A stretch of 64,000 bases of DNA from Armillaria gallica (taxonomy: Eukaryota; Basidiomycota; Agaricomycetes; Agaricales; Physalacriaceae): contig JBANDB010000010.1 of assembly GCA_037576215.1 (NCBI GenBank), forward strand, positions 3,162,001-3,226,000, in the 5' to 3' direction. Shown one piece after another: positions 36,877 through 46,611 of the stretch (positions are counted from its first letter, which is position 1; the number at the start of each line of letters is the position of its first letter). A program made the position numbers and the translations under genes. The notes below the pieces were generated by a model, which searched no databases, was not told the origin of the DNA, and saw only the letters and a program-made list of their open reading frames with translations.

Positions 36877-37244
36877 TAGGGATGCCCACTGTACCGTATA
36901 CAGTTACGGCCATATAAGTTACAGCTGTACACCGTAAGGTAAAAGTGCCTTGATGGTACGGTATGGGTTTGGCCCGTATCCCATACCGTATTCCATATAT
37001 GGAGGTCATAGAGGAGCATGATGTCCTAGGGCAGGTGAGTTTTATAGCTAAAATGATTCGTTTCATTAATCTAACTCATTACATACTAAAAAGAACAGAT
37101 ATTGGCACAAATTTGGCCTACCTGTCTGGTACCCATACAAATATGGCCATAAAAATTGGTTTTCAGACCACCAATGGTATGGGTATGGGCCCATATATAC
37201 AGTACCCATATCCACTGTATGTATGGGTATGGTGGGCATCCCTA
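36877..37244. mobile_element. 368-bp hAT-type MITE
   Basis: Perfect 13-bp terminal inverted repeats (TAGGGATGCCCAC and GTGGGCATCCCTA) are flanked by identical 8-bp direct repeats TGCATGTA (36869-36876 and 37245-37252). The internal sequence has no gene and carries several inverted ACGGTA/GGTATGGG-type motifs. Eight-base duplications and TAGGG ends are typical of hAT elements. It lies in an intron of the gene that starts at 36351. Confidence 0.92.
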
Positions 37245-38044
37245 TGCATGTATGCACAGCTGCTCAACCCTTACATCAGAACAGTAGTAATAGGCAAGCA
37301 ATGAGAGATCATAGTGATGATATAATAGAGCAGGAGCCTGAACATGAGAATGGTTGCCCAAAGAAGAAGCAGAAAACGGTGAGTTTGTTTCTCATCTCTA
37401 ATGGACGTTCTGATGATTCATCAGGCCAGTGAGAGGTCACTGCATGAGATTATGATTGATGATAGTATCATTGAAATCCAGGCCAAGACTGCATGTGAGG
37501 ATATAGCATGCAAGTCGAAGTTTTGCTGGGTTGATGCCAGCTCTGGGAAGCACATAGCATTGACATCTGTGCACTTTGGGGCTTGGGTGGCAGCTATTGT
37601 ATGTGACTACACTTTCTCATGCAGAAGTACTGAACTCATTCAGCTAGGTTGAGGGTGTTGATGGTGTTGACAAGAACAATCTGCCTGACAGCAACATGTT
37701 TCATTTGTCACGATCTCCAGCAGATCTAGCCCTGCTCAAGCAATGGAACATGAACCTCTCACATACCTCACCTGGCAAACAGTCTGTCAACATAGTATTG
37801 CCTGGTCTTGGTGACATCCTTGGCATTCATTCAGTTTCAGAAGCTCCTGCAGAGGCTGCACCATTAGCGGAGATACCAACCAACACCTTGGCAGCAAAGA
37901 TAAGCCTCGACAAATTCTGCACCCAGTACACACTGACCAACAACATTCACCTCAAATTGATGGTCTTCAAAATCACCAGTCCCCATTCACTCCGTTTCCT
38001 CAGTGACAATGTTTTGGCAGAGAAGGTGAAGCTGGATCCAGCGG

Positions 38045-39364
38045 TGATGAGCCTCTAGGCTCTGTACGCTCTGAAATCATGAACACCACTTACAATTTAT
38101 CGCCTATCTCCCTCACATGGACTTTCAGTAAACCAAACGTTGCAAGTCTGGCACAGGTCAAATCATATTAAATCTCCCACTCCATGTGAACTTTCACTTC
38201 GATATCCATGAGTCATTGTGCCTCCAGGCACATTGATTGCCAATCCTTCTGCAGTAAATTAGACACATGTCATTATTCTAGGCCTTTGCACATGGACAGA
38301 GCCATATGGTCATGTGGTTTAACTATGCGTAGGCTATGCCTAGCTACAGATTCTCAAGAGGCCATATGGATATGCCTTTACAGCTTAGAAATATAGTAGA
38401 GATTAGTGAGCCATTAACTGTGGCTGAGTAAGTAGTAAGTAAATTAGTAAACCTTCTGTAGCTTTATTAGGCTACGCAAACTTTTAATAAGTATGCACAG
38501 TAGAGTAGCACACAGTATAGTGAACTATGGTTACAAATAGTTTGCTACGCTCACAAATCATGTACTGTGGTTATCAAGCCAAGGTAAAAGTTCACTTACT
38601 TAGCAAGTACAATTCTGTAGTATAAAAACCGATGGACTGTAGATAGGGAAGAAGAATTCTCCCTGGAGGATACATACACCACACATACCACCCAATACAC
38701 ACAGATTAAAGTTAATATCTCTACGTTCTTAAGAGATATAACACTTTGCAAAGTTTCTCTAAACTTGCTAGCTACCAAGTGTTCAATAACTTGATTCATA
38801 TCCTCTTGTCCAAAACACAAATAAGGATATCCTAAAAAGACCACCTTGTTTGTCATTCTCATCTCATAAATTTGCATACCTGAAGACTTCAAAGGGGTAA
38901 TCCATAGCTAGGATTCTGAACTTAAGTCTCTAACACCAACAGCATACTGTTCCTATAAGTTAGGGACAATACTAATTCTAGTTTCTCTAGTTAAGCCAGC
39001 TCCATCTCTGTGTTTTTCTGAGAAAGTATGTGAGTATAGGAGAATACCTTCTACTGGAACCATAGTCAGGATTCCGACACCACATAGTTCACGCTGCATC
39101 TAGGTCACCCCCACTCAGCATACATCCACGTTTATGCATCTTTTCCCTCCCAGGAAAGTTCGTGTACATACTTTGAGCCTCTGAACAGCCTTCAGAGAAT
39201 CATAACAAAGTGTAGCAATCCTTCACTACATCACCAGAAGCTACAGTCATCACACAGAGGTGCAAGACTAGACTCACTAGAACCTGCCTTCAGATTCTGT
39301 GTTTGGTTACACTTGCCGTTACAGGTCTTGTGTTTTCTGCCCACAGGAGTCAATAGGTTCATTA
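38045..39364 (+). repeat. 5' long terminal repeat
   Basis: Its last 280 bp (from CACATAGTTCACGCTGCATC) match 42920-43200 closely. The middle part is more diverged from the 3' copy, which carries additional TGCACAG-type short repeats at about 42.06-42.15 kb. Confidence 0.85.
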
Positions 39365-39551
39365 TTTTGGAGCCCACCACAAGGGTGTAATAGTCAATTT
39401 GACTCTTGCATCCTAAATATATTCCCCATACCCTTGCTTGTCAAAGCACCGGTTCCCACCAACACACTGTGCACTTGCAACTCAAGCCTGCTGACACCCC
39501 GAATTATACTCTACATTGATACACCTTTTTCCTACCCCATAAATTCGCAAC

Positions 39552-41609
39552 ATGGCTATGTCTCATCCACAGATGCCTGCTGTTACTATGAGTACACAGA
39601 TGCCATTTCAGAGAGAGCACAGTGCACCTTCAATTCTTGATGAAGCCAGTCCTGGACATGAACTTTCATGTTACTTCCAGGATTTGGAAGCTCTCTTCAT
39701 TCATCATCACATCACCAACGACCATGAAAAGAAGTGCTGGCTGACCTACTATCCTGGAGTCACAGTTACAGACTTCTGGGAGAGTTTGGTTGAGTTTAAC
39801 AATGCCAACACCACCTACGAGAACTTCAAAACCACAATCTTGAAGCAGTACCCTGATGCAGATACCAGTCACAAGTATGAGCACATAGACCTTGAACAAG
39901 TTATTGGAAAATATGCTTGTGAGGTCACCTCACTTGCTGCATTAGGAGCCTACTATCGAGAGTTTTATCCTAAAGCCCATTTCTTGGAGACCAAGGATCA
40001 TCTTGCAAGTTCAGAAACTGGAAACCTGTTCAGTAAAGGTTTTCCAACTCGCATTTGGGATGCTATTATGCATCGTCTCCAAATCAAGCTACCAGATCAC
40101 TACCCTTCTGATCCCTACTTGCTAAATGAGATTCATGAAGCTGCGCAATTTGTCCTTCAAGGGACAAATCACAGTGAAAGTCTCTATGCTACTACACCCC
40201 AGTTCTATTACTTCACGAACCATCAGCTATCTATGCCTCAGCCAGCTTCAGATCCAATTACAATAAAATCTGAAACTTCTGAACTTTCTCTTCATCTCCA
40301 ATCTATAGAAGAGAAATTTTCGCAGTTGGCACAGTTCCAATTACAGAGCCAAAAAGATTGCTATAGTTCTCAACAGCACCACCAGAATCTTGACCAGCAA
40401 AATATGGTTTGGAATGCCCAACCACTTGCATCTTTTGCCCAGTCCCAAGTACCAACAAAAATTCGGAACTACCAACATCAAGGACCAAAAGCTAGACCTT
40501 GCAAAGCTGATACTAGGCAAAGACTACAAAATCTCCTTGCAAAGTCTAAAGCAATAGAAGCAGAGATAAAAAGCCTACAGCAATGCATAGCTTTTTCTAT
40601 TCCAAAGCCAAAAGTTCACTTAGAAACAGGCAAAATTTACAAGGCTAGGTACCAAAGGAATGCAGACCAGGGTCCTCAATCTGAACCAAGAACTTCACAT
40701 ACACCCATTCTTGATTCTTTACCACCAAAACACAAACTTTATATGCCCAAACAAGTTTGGAAACTTTCTAAATTACTGTGCAAAGCAGCTAGACCTATTC
40801 TGAACCTAGAAAACCAGTTTTCTACTACGGAAAATGTGCAAAATTTGCAAACTTTGCCTTCTAAACCTAAGAGAGATGTTAAGTCATCTACTCCGAAGTT
40901 TATAGCAAAGGAAACTTTGCAAAAATTCCCCTTGAAAGCCAAGAATCAATACAAGGATTCAACACCATTACCTCTGTATTATGCACCACCAACTATGTGA
41001 AATATTGGAGCCAAACCAGATGTCCGCAAGCGACCAAAGGACAGAAATTTGACCTCCTTACTTTGCAAACCAACCAATACTGTTTCAACCTTGAAACAAT
41101 CCCATGTTTGCTACTCATCCAATCGACCCAAAAGTTCACTTCCAGTCCATAATTCAACCCAGACTAATGGCAAGCAAACAGACAAGGCCTTGCGACTTAA
41201 ATGTGCAAGGGAATCTGCTCCAATTCGCTTGATATACCCAATCATAAACCATCAGCTTGAAGTTGAATGTGTTTTTGATTTAGGCTTACAAATCATCTCC
41301 ATGTCCAAAGCTATATGCTAGCAGTCAGGCCTAGCTTATGACCCAACCATGGTGGTAGAAATGCAATCCTCAAATGGTACATTGAATAATACTCTTGGAA
41401 TAGCTCATGATGTCCCATTCATTGTTGGTGACATTACACTCTACCTCCAAGTACATGTCATTCGTGAATCAGCCTATGATGTTCTACTTGGCAGGCCATT
41501 TGATATTCTCACCCAGAGCATAGTTCGCAATCATGCAGATGAGTCTCAGAGTATCACTATCCATGATCCAAACACAGGAAAAAGAGCCACCATCCCTACT
41601 CATCCTTAA
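39552..41609 (+). pseudogene. Gag plus retropepsin-like protease of the LTR element (broken)
   Basis: The first open stretch, 39552-41000, encodes a Gag-type protein (482 codons). It has an N-terminal capsid-like helical region (LEALFIHHHITNDHEKKCWLT, TTILKQYPDAD, FPTRIWDAIMHRLQI) and a Gln/Lys-rich tail without a clear CCHC knuckle. It stops at TGA 40998-41000, a codon that could come from CGA. Coding resumes in frame-compatible pieces at 41049-41321 and 41349-41609 with a retropepsin-like domain. The active-site motif reads FDLGLQIISM where D-S/T-G is expected, and YDVLLGRPFDIL is the conserved second half. A TAG separates the two pieces. No reverse transcriptase, RNase H or integrase follows. 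Confidence 0.75.
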
Positions 41610-41808
41610 GAAGAAAGATATCTTGCAATGCAAGGTCTAGGTTAATAAAGCCTAGTTCCGACTACCTTAAACTTTGCAAACCCCAGGACAACTTTGCAAA
41701 GTCAGAATCACCTATGCCTTTGTAACTATAAAAATCTGCACCCACCTCATTTTCTACAAAAATCAACTACCATGTCAACTCAATCAAAAATTATAGTTAG
41801 GGGGGGGA

Positions 41809-43200
41809 TGATGAGCCTCCAGGCTCTGTATGCTCATAAATTTGCAGATCTATAAAGATCTAGTGACATTCTGCCCCTTCCGAACTTTCATATCAAAGCA
41901 CAGCCATGATTATCAGGCACTTTGATCCTGAATCCTATTATGCAACTCTAATGACAAGTTAGCAAACTATTATAATTCACTACAGTCAGCAGCAGTTAAA
42001 GCCTTACTAAGGCTGTTTACTTTGCACAGTTCATAGCTTAGTAAATGCACCAGAAGTTCACGTTGCAGCAGCATTGCACAGTAACTGAAGCTACATGCAC
42101 AGTTATGCACAGCTATGCACAGTTGCATAATTCTTGGAGTTGCACAGTTGCTGACAGATCTCAACTCAGCATTAGTAAAGAAAGGACAAGAATACTCTAT
42201 TGCATAGTAAATAGTTTGCTTGTGTTGTGAATTAACAGGGCAAGGACAAATGTAGCTTACCTACAAGGAATTCTCAAAGTAGTATAAAAGTAGCTAACTA
42301 AAAGTATGAAGAGGAAGGAGGAGGAGACAAACTCCAGGGAGTTACTTACCCACAAGTCCACTACCTTACACATCTCCTAGATCCAATACACACACCCAAA
42401 GTTATTGCTTCTCTACTGTTCATTAGAGAAATAACACTTAGCGAACTTTCCCTTCGCTAATAAAAGTTTGCTATAACTTCGCATGCCTACCTCTGCTCCA
42501 AAAACTTCGCTAGGAAACCTTTACTGGTTACCCTTGCAAAGCATTCTTGACGTTTTAAGTTTGTTTACATACCTGTGCACTTTAAAGAGCAATCCACAGC
42601 TAGGATTGAAGCCTTTAGCCACTAACAACCCAGTTCTACTGTTTCCAAACTTAGGAAACAACACCACTTAACTCTTATAGAGTTAGACACCTTGGGGTCT
42701 TAGCTACCTTTCTCATAGAAGAGAAAGTTCACCACAGTTGCCCTTGTGATTCGACTCAAGATTGATACTGACTTGCTTGATATTAGGATCATTTAGAGCT
42801 ATATCTTGTTTGCACGTATTTCATCTTGGACAAAACTTCGCTCACACCTGGAGCACCAGCACCACTTAACTCACATAGAGTTCCCCAACTGAATCTGCAG
42901 CTAGGATTTCGACACCACATAGTTCACGCTGCATCTAGGTTGCCCCCGCTCAGCATACACCCACATTTATGCATCCCTTCCCTTCCAGGAAAAGTTCACA
43001 TACATACCTTGAGCCTCTGAACAGCCTTCAGAGAATCATAACAAAGTGTAGAAATACTTCGCTACCTCACAGGAAGCTACAGTCATCGTATGGTGGTGCA
43101 AGACTAGACTCACTAGAACCTGCCTTCAGATTCTGTGTTTGACTACACTAGCTGTTACAGGTCTTGTGTTTTCTGCCCGCAGGAGTCTCTAGGTTCATCA
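41809..43200 (+). repeat. 3' long terminal repeat
   Basis: It starts TGATGAGCC right after the polypurine tract and ends TTCATCA, directly before the resumed exon of the disrupted gene. Confidence 0.85.
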
Positions 43201-43405
43201 GTGGAGATAGGAGATGTCCGTGATGCACAGGAGAAGTGGTCCACAAGAGTAGAGTCTTGATGTGGATGTGTGTATTTTCTCTGGCTTCGTCTTTGCTATG
43301 AACCTTGCACCAAGCCCATCACCGTTTTTATACCTTGCTTTCATTCTCATAAGGATAATAATTCATCATTGTATTCATACATCATGTCAAGATTGTAGCT
43401 TCTAT

Positions 43406-44471
43406 TCAATGTAGTAACCAGAATTGTGAAAGAATCCATGTCATTTCCTCCATAATTACTTCACAAGCAAGGTACAATTCGTAGTACTGGAACTTTGACT
43501 GAAAAAATGCAATACCCTGGCACTGCAAATGAGATTTGATGATGGAAAAGGCCTGCTCAATCAGATTGTAATCAGGTGAATAGGGTGATAGATATTCAAT
43601 ACGACAGTCTGCAGATAGTCAAATCAATATACCTGGAAAGAAATTGATACCAACATACCATATGCATGAACAAGGTCTTCAATTTCCTCAGAGTGATGGA
43701 TGTGAGCATTGTCCATCACCAGAACACTGCGAGGTGCCAGATATCGATTCATATATGGCAACTAGAGAGAATATCAATTTTTGATCAAGTGCCGCTGCAA
43801 CAATAATAGAATGCACCACATCATCTCTGAGATATGCAATAAACTTCTCTCGGTCAAATGAGCCTTCAACAACCTTTGAAGCTATGATCCCTTCTCCCAA
43901 TGCCATTGTTACACACATAGAGAACCATGTCTTCTGAACAAATGGCTGGCTAACAAGCGCTCTCTGACCTCTGGGTGCTGGGCAAAGAGTCTAGCATATG
44001 TTCGATCATCCTTTGATACTTTGTCCATGCACAAGAGATATGATGCTGGATACTGGGAGATTCATCAAACGAAGCTTGCACATTTGATAGGGCAGCATTC
44101 TTTGGCCATCTTCTCAATCTGTTTGACACTGAAGCCAGCACGCTGGAAAACACAGTGAATAGTAGCAAGCGAAGTGTGGACAAGACGATATCGTTCAAGC
44201 TGTTTCTGGTACTTGTCAAGAAAGAGAGCAGGATTTCGCTTGCAAGGGAAACAAGATAGATTGCATCTACTTCTACAAGGATCTGAGGATGCTTATGTCC
44301 AAGGACCTCAGCCTTGGCAACATCCCCTGTCCTACAAAAGCGAGCCTGCATGCGATATAGAGTCTGAATGTGAAAGCTGACAATCTATTGAATCTCTGCA
44401 TTGGTGTCCTTGCCATGCCATTTGAGACAGAGAGCAGCCATTTTCAGATCATCACTGATATGTCGATTCAC
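43406..44471 (-). pseudogene. DDE_3 (Tc1/mariner-like) transposase, decayed
   Basis: Read on the minus strand, the N-terminal part has HTH-type sequence (NRHISDDLKMAALCLKWHGKD, TLYRMQARFCRTGDVAKAE), followed by LATIHCVFQRAGFSVKQIEKM. The catalytic core shows the first acid (CMDKVSKDDRTYARLF), GEGIIASKVVEGSF, the second acid (LVMDNAHIHHSEEIEDLVHAY) and the final motif SPYSPDYNLIEQAF with the catalytic glutamate at 43556-43558. Introns with GT-AG ends separate DDV from LPYMNRYLAPRS and AY from CRIEYLSP. It is inactivated by an in-frame TAG early in the HTH, two adjacent TGA codons (44062-44067) where the family has two arginines, and at least two frameshifts. It ends TGA at 43406-43408. The start codon has become GTG. 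The enzyme would cut and join element ends in the nucleus. Confidence 0.85.
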
Positions 44472-44708
44472 TATGGTGAGATGAGGCAGAAGGCGGGAAT
44501 GGTGTGGACAAGGTAGAGAGAGATGGTGGAAGGGAAGGAAAGCAACGGCGGTCGCATCCAAGCCCTACACTCCAGTGATGTCACCTGCTCACATGTCCAA
44601 AAGAATTTTATAAAAATAATGTGACTGACATTTTGCTGACATTATTTATGAAAATGGCAATAAATAACATATTATTAACAGGACCGGAAATTATTAGCCC
44701 TGCCTTAG

Positions 44709-45093
44709 GACTCATATCATAAAAATTTGGGGGAATTCCCAGGGAGTTCCTGCAGATTTATTGAAAGAACTGGCATCGGGCAATTGTCGCTGCAGCGTGT
44801 GTATATGGGTGTGGTGACAGGGGGGAGAAAGAGCAACAACGTTTAAAGCAAGGGCAAAGACTGACCCTTATCCTGAAATTCCAGCTGAGAAATGATGTTG
44901 GGCTTGCTGACTAACACTGGCAAAACCCGGGATAACCAAAATGCACTGCCACTGAAGACCTACCCCAAAAACCACATAAGACCAAGCCTGTATACACAGG
45001 ACTTGGAAAACCATTGATTCTGACCATGTCCCCTTCGCTTACATCTGCTCGTTACCAAAGGATCAACAACTTGTCTGTTATTGCTTCATTCTC
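44709..45093. other. Right arm of the 12.8-kb element before the helicase fragment
   Basis: Nothing recognisable; low CpG. This is presumably the 5' flank of the helicase fragment. Confidence 0.4.
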
Positions 45094-45105
45094 TTGGAAT
45101 TTTTG

Positions 45106-45440
45106 ATGACATGTGGCCAAGAAGTTCCAAGAGAAGTCCAGCTCCATGCTGCTCTTGCTTCTTATGAGCATCGAGACTGCACAGTCATTGCAGGGACAGG
45201 ATCTGGAAAAACTCTCATTATTGCACTTCTTATTTTGATGGACAATCCATCCGATGGTGTAACAATTACTGTGTCCCCATTAAAACAGCTACAGCTGACC
45301 CAAGTGCATATTTCTAATGTCTTCCTATCATCATCAACCAATAAGCTTACAGGCCAATGACTTCGTCAATAAATACAAGATAGAAACACTAGCTATAAAC
45401 GATGATACTTCAAGGACTCCCACATACTGGAATGTAAGTG
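45106..45440 (+). pseudogene. N-terminal fragment of a RecQ-like DNA helicase
   Basis: The first exon (from about 45106 to 45303) encodes the Q-motif-like PREVQLHAALA, the Walker A loop AGTGSGKTLIIALL and ITVSPLKQLQLTQ (motif Ia). A 49-nt GT-AG intron (45304-45352) joins it to ANDFVNKYKIETLAINDD, the expected continuation. Homology ends near 45440; motifs II to VI are absent. The sequence type matches the RecQ-like helicases that are abundant in mushroom genomes. Lying at the edge of the element, just inside the terminal repeat, it is either the last piece of an element-encoded helicase or a captured host fragment. Confidence 0.75.
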
Positions 45441-45689
45441 TATCTGAACGAGGCTACTGGGTTGTGCTCTTTCCGTCTCTTCCTTGGCTTTGCGGCTACA
45501 GATTTCGACACAGCCACCTTCTTGGGCTTTGTATTGAGGATGAACTGGGTTGATGAGCTAGCAGCTGTTGGCACTGCTGAGGATGAAATGGGAGTATAAA
45601 AGACATGTATAGAGCAAAGAGATTCATCTGGTAATGAATTCGATTGCTGGATCATGGCTAATGAAATGTACAAAGCAAAGTCGCGTCAA

Positions 45690-45857
45690 GCGCGTCGAGA
45701 TCAATGCGATCACCACCAAAACCCAATATGGTAAGGACTCGAATGGCCTTTTTGGGCCTCGGCAAATGCCTAACCATGTCGCCTATGAATTCAAAGTCAA
45801 CTTTACAGGTCCCCTACATCGACGCTTGCTTATAGTAGGGGACCGGTCACAGGTGTA
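45690..45857 (-). repeat. Right terminal inverted repeat of the 12.8-kb element
   Basis: Reverse-complement match to 33070-33248. The outermost bases are GGTCACAGGTGTA, followed directly by the duplicated CCCTGAATC at 45858-45866. Confidence 0.85.
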
Positions 45858-46207
45858 CCCTGAATCCTGCTGTGCATAATCAGCTGATAAGGCACATTCA
45901 CGGTTCCGTCGATTCTCCGATGATGAGGTAATCGAAAGGGTAATTTAGCTCTGTCTGACACGGGACTGGACCCTTTCTTCTAGAAAGTATAAACGCGGTA
46001 CACAAGGCTAAGACGCGTCGATCTCGTGATTAGGGTTTCCACGACGCGATGCTAATATATATATGGGACTTTTCTTGTTCTCTCTCAAGTCACGATCAAC
46101 AGCCACTGGTAGCATAAATATCTGGGTCTATTTGGCATACAAATCAGGAACATCGTGGGTATTGTTACAGACACTTTCTACCATCGCCCACCTCTTCTCG
46201 TCACTGT

Positions 46208-46550
46208 TTAGACGTTGATGGTAAACACGCTTGCAGCTCTATGCCCATAAGAGGTTGGGCACTAAAAATATATAAGGAATTTCTCACCGCAAGGTTACGG
46301 TCCCCCCATTATCGCGCTTGATGAGAACTAATTGCGTACCCTGAAATATGTTGATGTCAGTTGCATCATTCCATTCCAAAATCTTCGAAACAAAGGGTTA
46401 CTAACATCCGACAAACGACTCGTGGACTGTACGACTCCGGTTGACAATTGACCGTTCGAGTTGAAGAACGAGACGCGTGAACCAGCCTAGAGAAGTGAAT
46501 AGTATCGACGTGTTGTGAATGACGAGTGTGCGTACTGGAAAGACGTTCAT
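46208..46550 (-). CDS. Micro-gene copy b: 59-residue protein, four exons (family reference)
   Basis: Minus-strand exons are 46536-46550 (MNVFP), 46406-46486 (AGSRVSFFNSNG...STSRLSD), 46288-46340 (GTQLVLIKRDNGGTVTL plus two bases) and 46208-46238 (AASVFTINV, TAA). Introns are 49, 65 and 49 nt, all GT-AG, in phases 0, 0 and 2. A TATTTAA box at 46605-46611 lies about 55 bp before the ATG. No stop or frameshift is present. The predicted protein has strand-turn-strand spacing (RVSFF, TGVV, QLVLIKRDNGGTVTL) like a small beta-barrel, with no signal peptide or membrane span. I cannot name the family or a function. It is probably missed by gene callers because exon 1 has five codons and exon 4 ten. 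Confidence 0.75.
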
Positions 46551-46604
46551 AGTGAAGACAGTTCGTGGGGGTAAATGCTAACGAAACCGACGCGACCCAA
46601 AAGC

Positions 46605-46611
46605 TTAAATA
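46605..46611 (-). promoter_or_regulatory. TATTTAA box of micro-gene b
   Basis: The same box at the same distance (about 55-64 bp before the ATG) occurs before copies a (2379-2385) and c (28434-28441), which suggests a conserved core promoter. Confidence 0.55.

Larger units (their letters stand above)
38045..43200 (+). mobile_element. 5,156-bp gag-protease LTR retrotransposon (no reverse transcriptase)
   Basis: Direct long terminal repeats are 38045-39364 and 41809-43200. Both start TGATGAGCC and end TTCAT(T/C)A. A purine tract (AGGGGGGGGA) immediately precedes the 3' repeat, and a possible primer site (TGGAGCCCACCA) lies just after the 5' repeat. Flanking bases GCGG and GTGG fit a 4-bp target duplication with one change. 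The internal 2.4 kb encodes only Gag and an aspartic protease, so the element depended on enzymes supplied elsewhere. The two repeats differ by many substitutions and about 70 bp of length, so insertion is old. The similarity of the Gag-protease arrangement suggests the Ty3/gypsy lineage. Confidence 0.88.
36351..43260 (+). pseudogene. Gene of the nested element: 387-residue protein of unknown function, split by an LTR retrotransposon
   Basis: Exons are 36351-36408, 36473-36852, 37280-37378, 37425-37598, 37648-38044 and, beyond the retrotransposon, 43205-43260. Exon sums stay in frame when the retrotransposon and one 4-bp duplicate are left out. The MITE sits inside intron 2, which is otherwise about 51 nt. 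The protein starts MSASDSGDEYDTDCDD (acidic), then a globular region (GIQFNVTFYPLQAPP, GVFYAHEHDYFMLVLEKAI, FWVVGGQLCAKTFSATWSIKH), a lysine-rich stretch (PKKKQKT), a Cys/Trp region and a C-terminal helical region (LDKFCTQYTL...SLRFLSDNVL) that looks SAM-like. It ends KWSTRVES. I do not recognise a catalytic motif. Pairing with a convergent transposase suggests an accessory protein of the element. Confidence 0.6.
35640..44708. mobile_element. Nested inverted-repeat element with two convergent genes (about 3.5 kb before later insertions)
   Basis: The ends read CTAAGGTAGGGCTAA (35640-35654) and, in reverse complement, CTAAGGCAGGGCTAA (44694-44708). Inward, both sides carry TTATTAAC-rich sequence and then a strongly similar inverted segment (36165-36320 against 44510-44640) that holds the start regions of both genes. 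Flanks share TCATAT, but an exact target duplication is not visible (CGGTCATAT against GACTCATAT, six of nine). It encodes a DDE_3-type transposase (minus) and an unknown protein (plus). It was later hit by a MITE and an LTR retrotransposon. The transposase family resembles Tc1/mariner-type fungal transposases; the absence of a clear TA duplication is unexplained. Confidence 0.65.
33070..45857. mobile_element. 12,788-bp DNA element with long terminal inverted repeats and 9-bp target duplication
   Basis: The ends are inverted copies: left begins TAGACCTGTGGCCGGTCCCC, and the reverse complement of the right end begins TACACCTGTGACCGGTCCCC. Similarity continues for about 170-180 bp (33070-33248 against 45690-45857). 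It is flanked by the perfect 9-bp repeat CCCTGAATC. Long terminal repeats with a 9-bp duplication are the hallmark of Mutator-like elements, but no MULE transposase was recognised, so the class is tentative and the element is probably non-autonomous. It contains a RecQ-like helicase fragment on its right side, unassigned coding remnants on its left, and a nested second element at 35640-44708. CpG is scarce compared with the flanks. Confidence 0.85.

Noticed and set aside
35631..44717. 9-bp target duplication for the nested element (CGGTCATAT / GACTCATAT)
   Set aside because: Only six of nine bases agree and the expected TA duplication of Tc1/mariner-type elements is not visible, so I did not use it as evidence.
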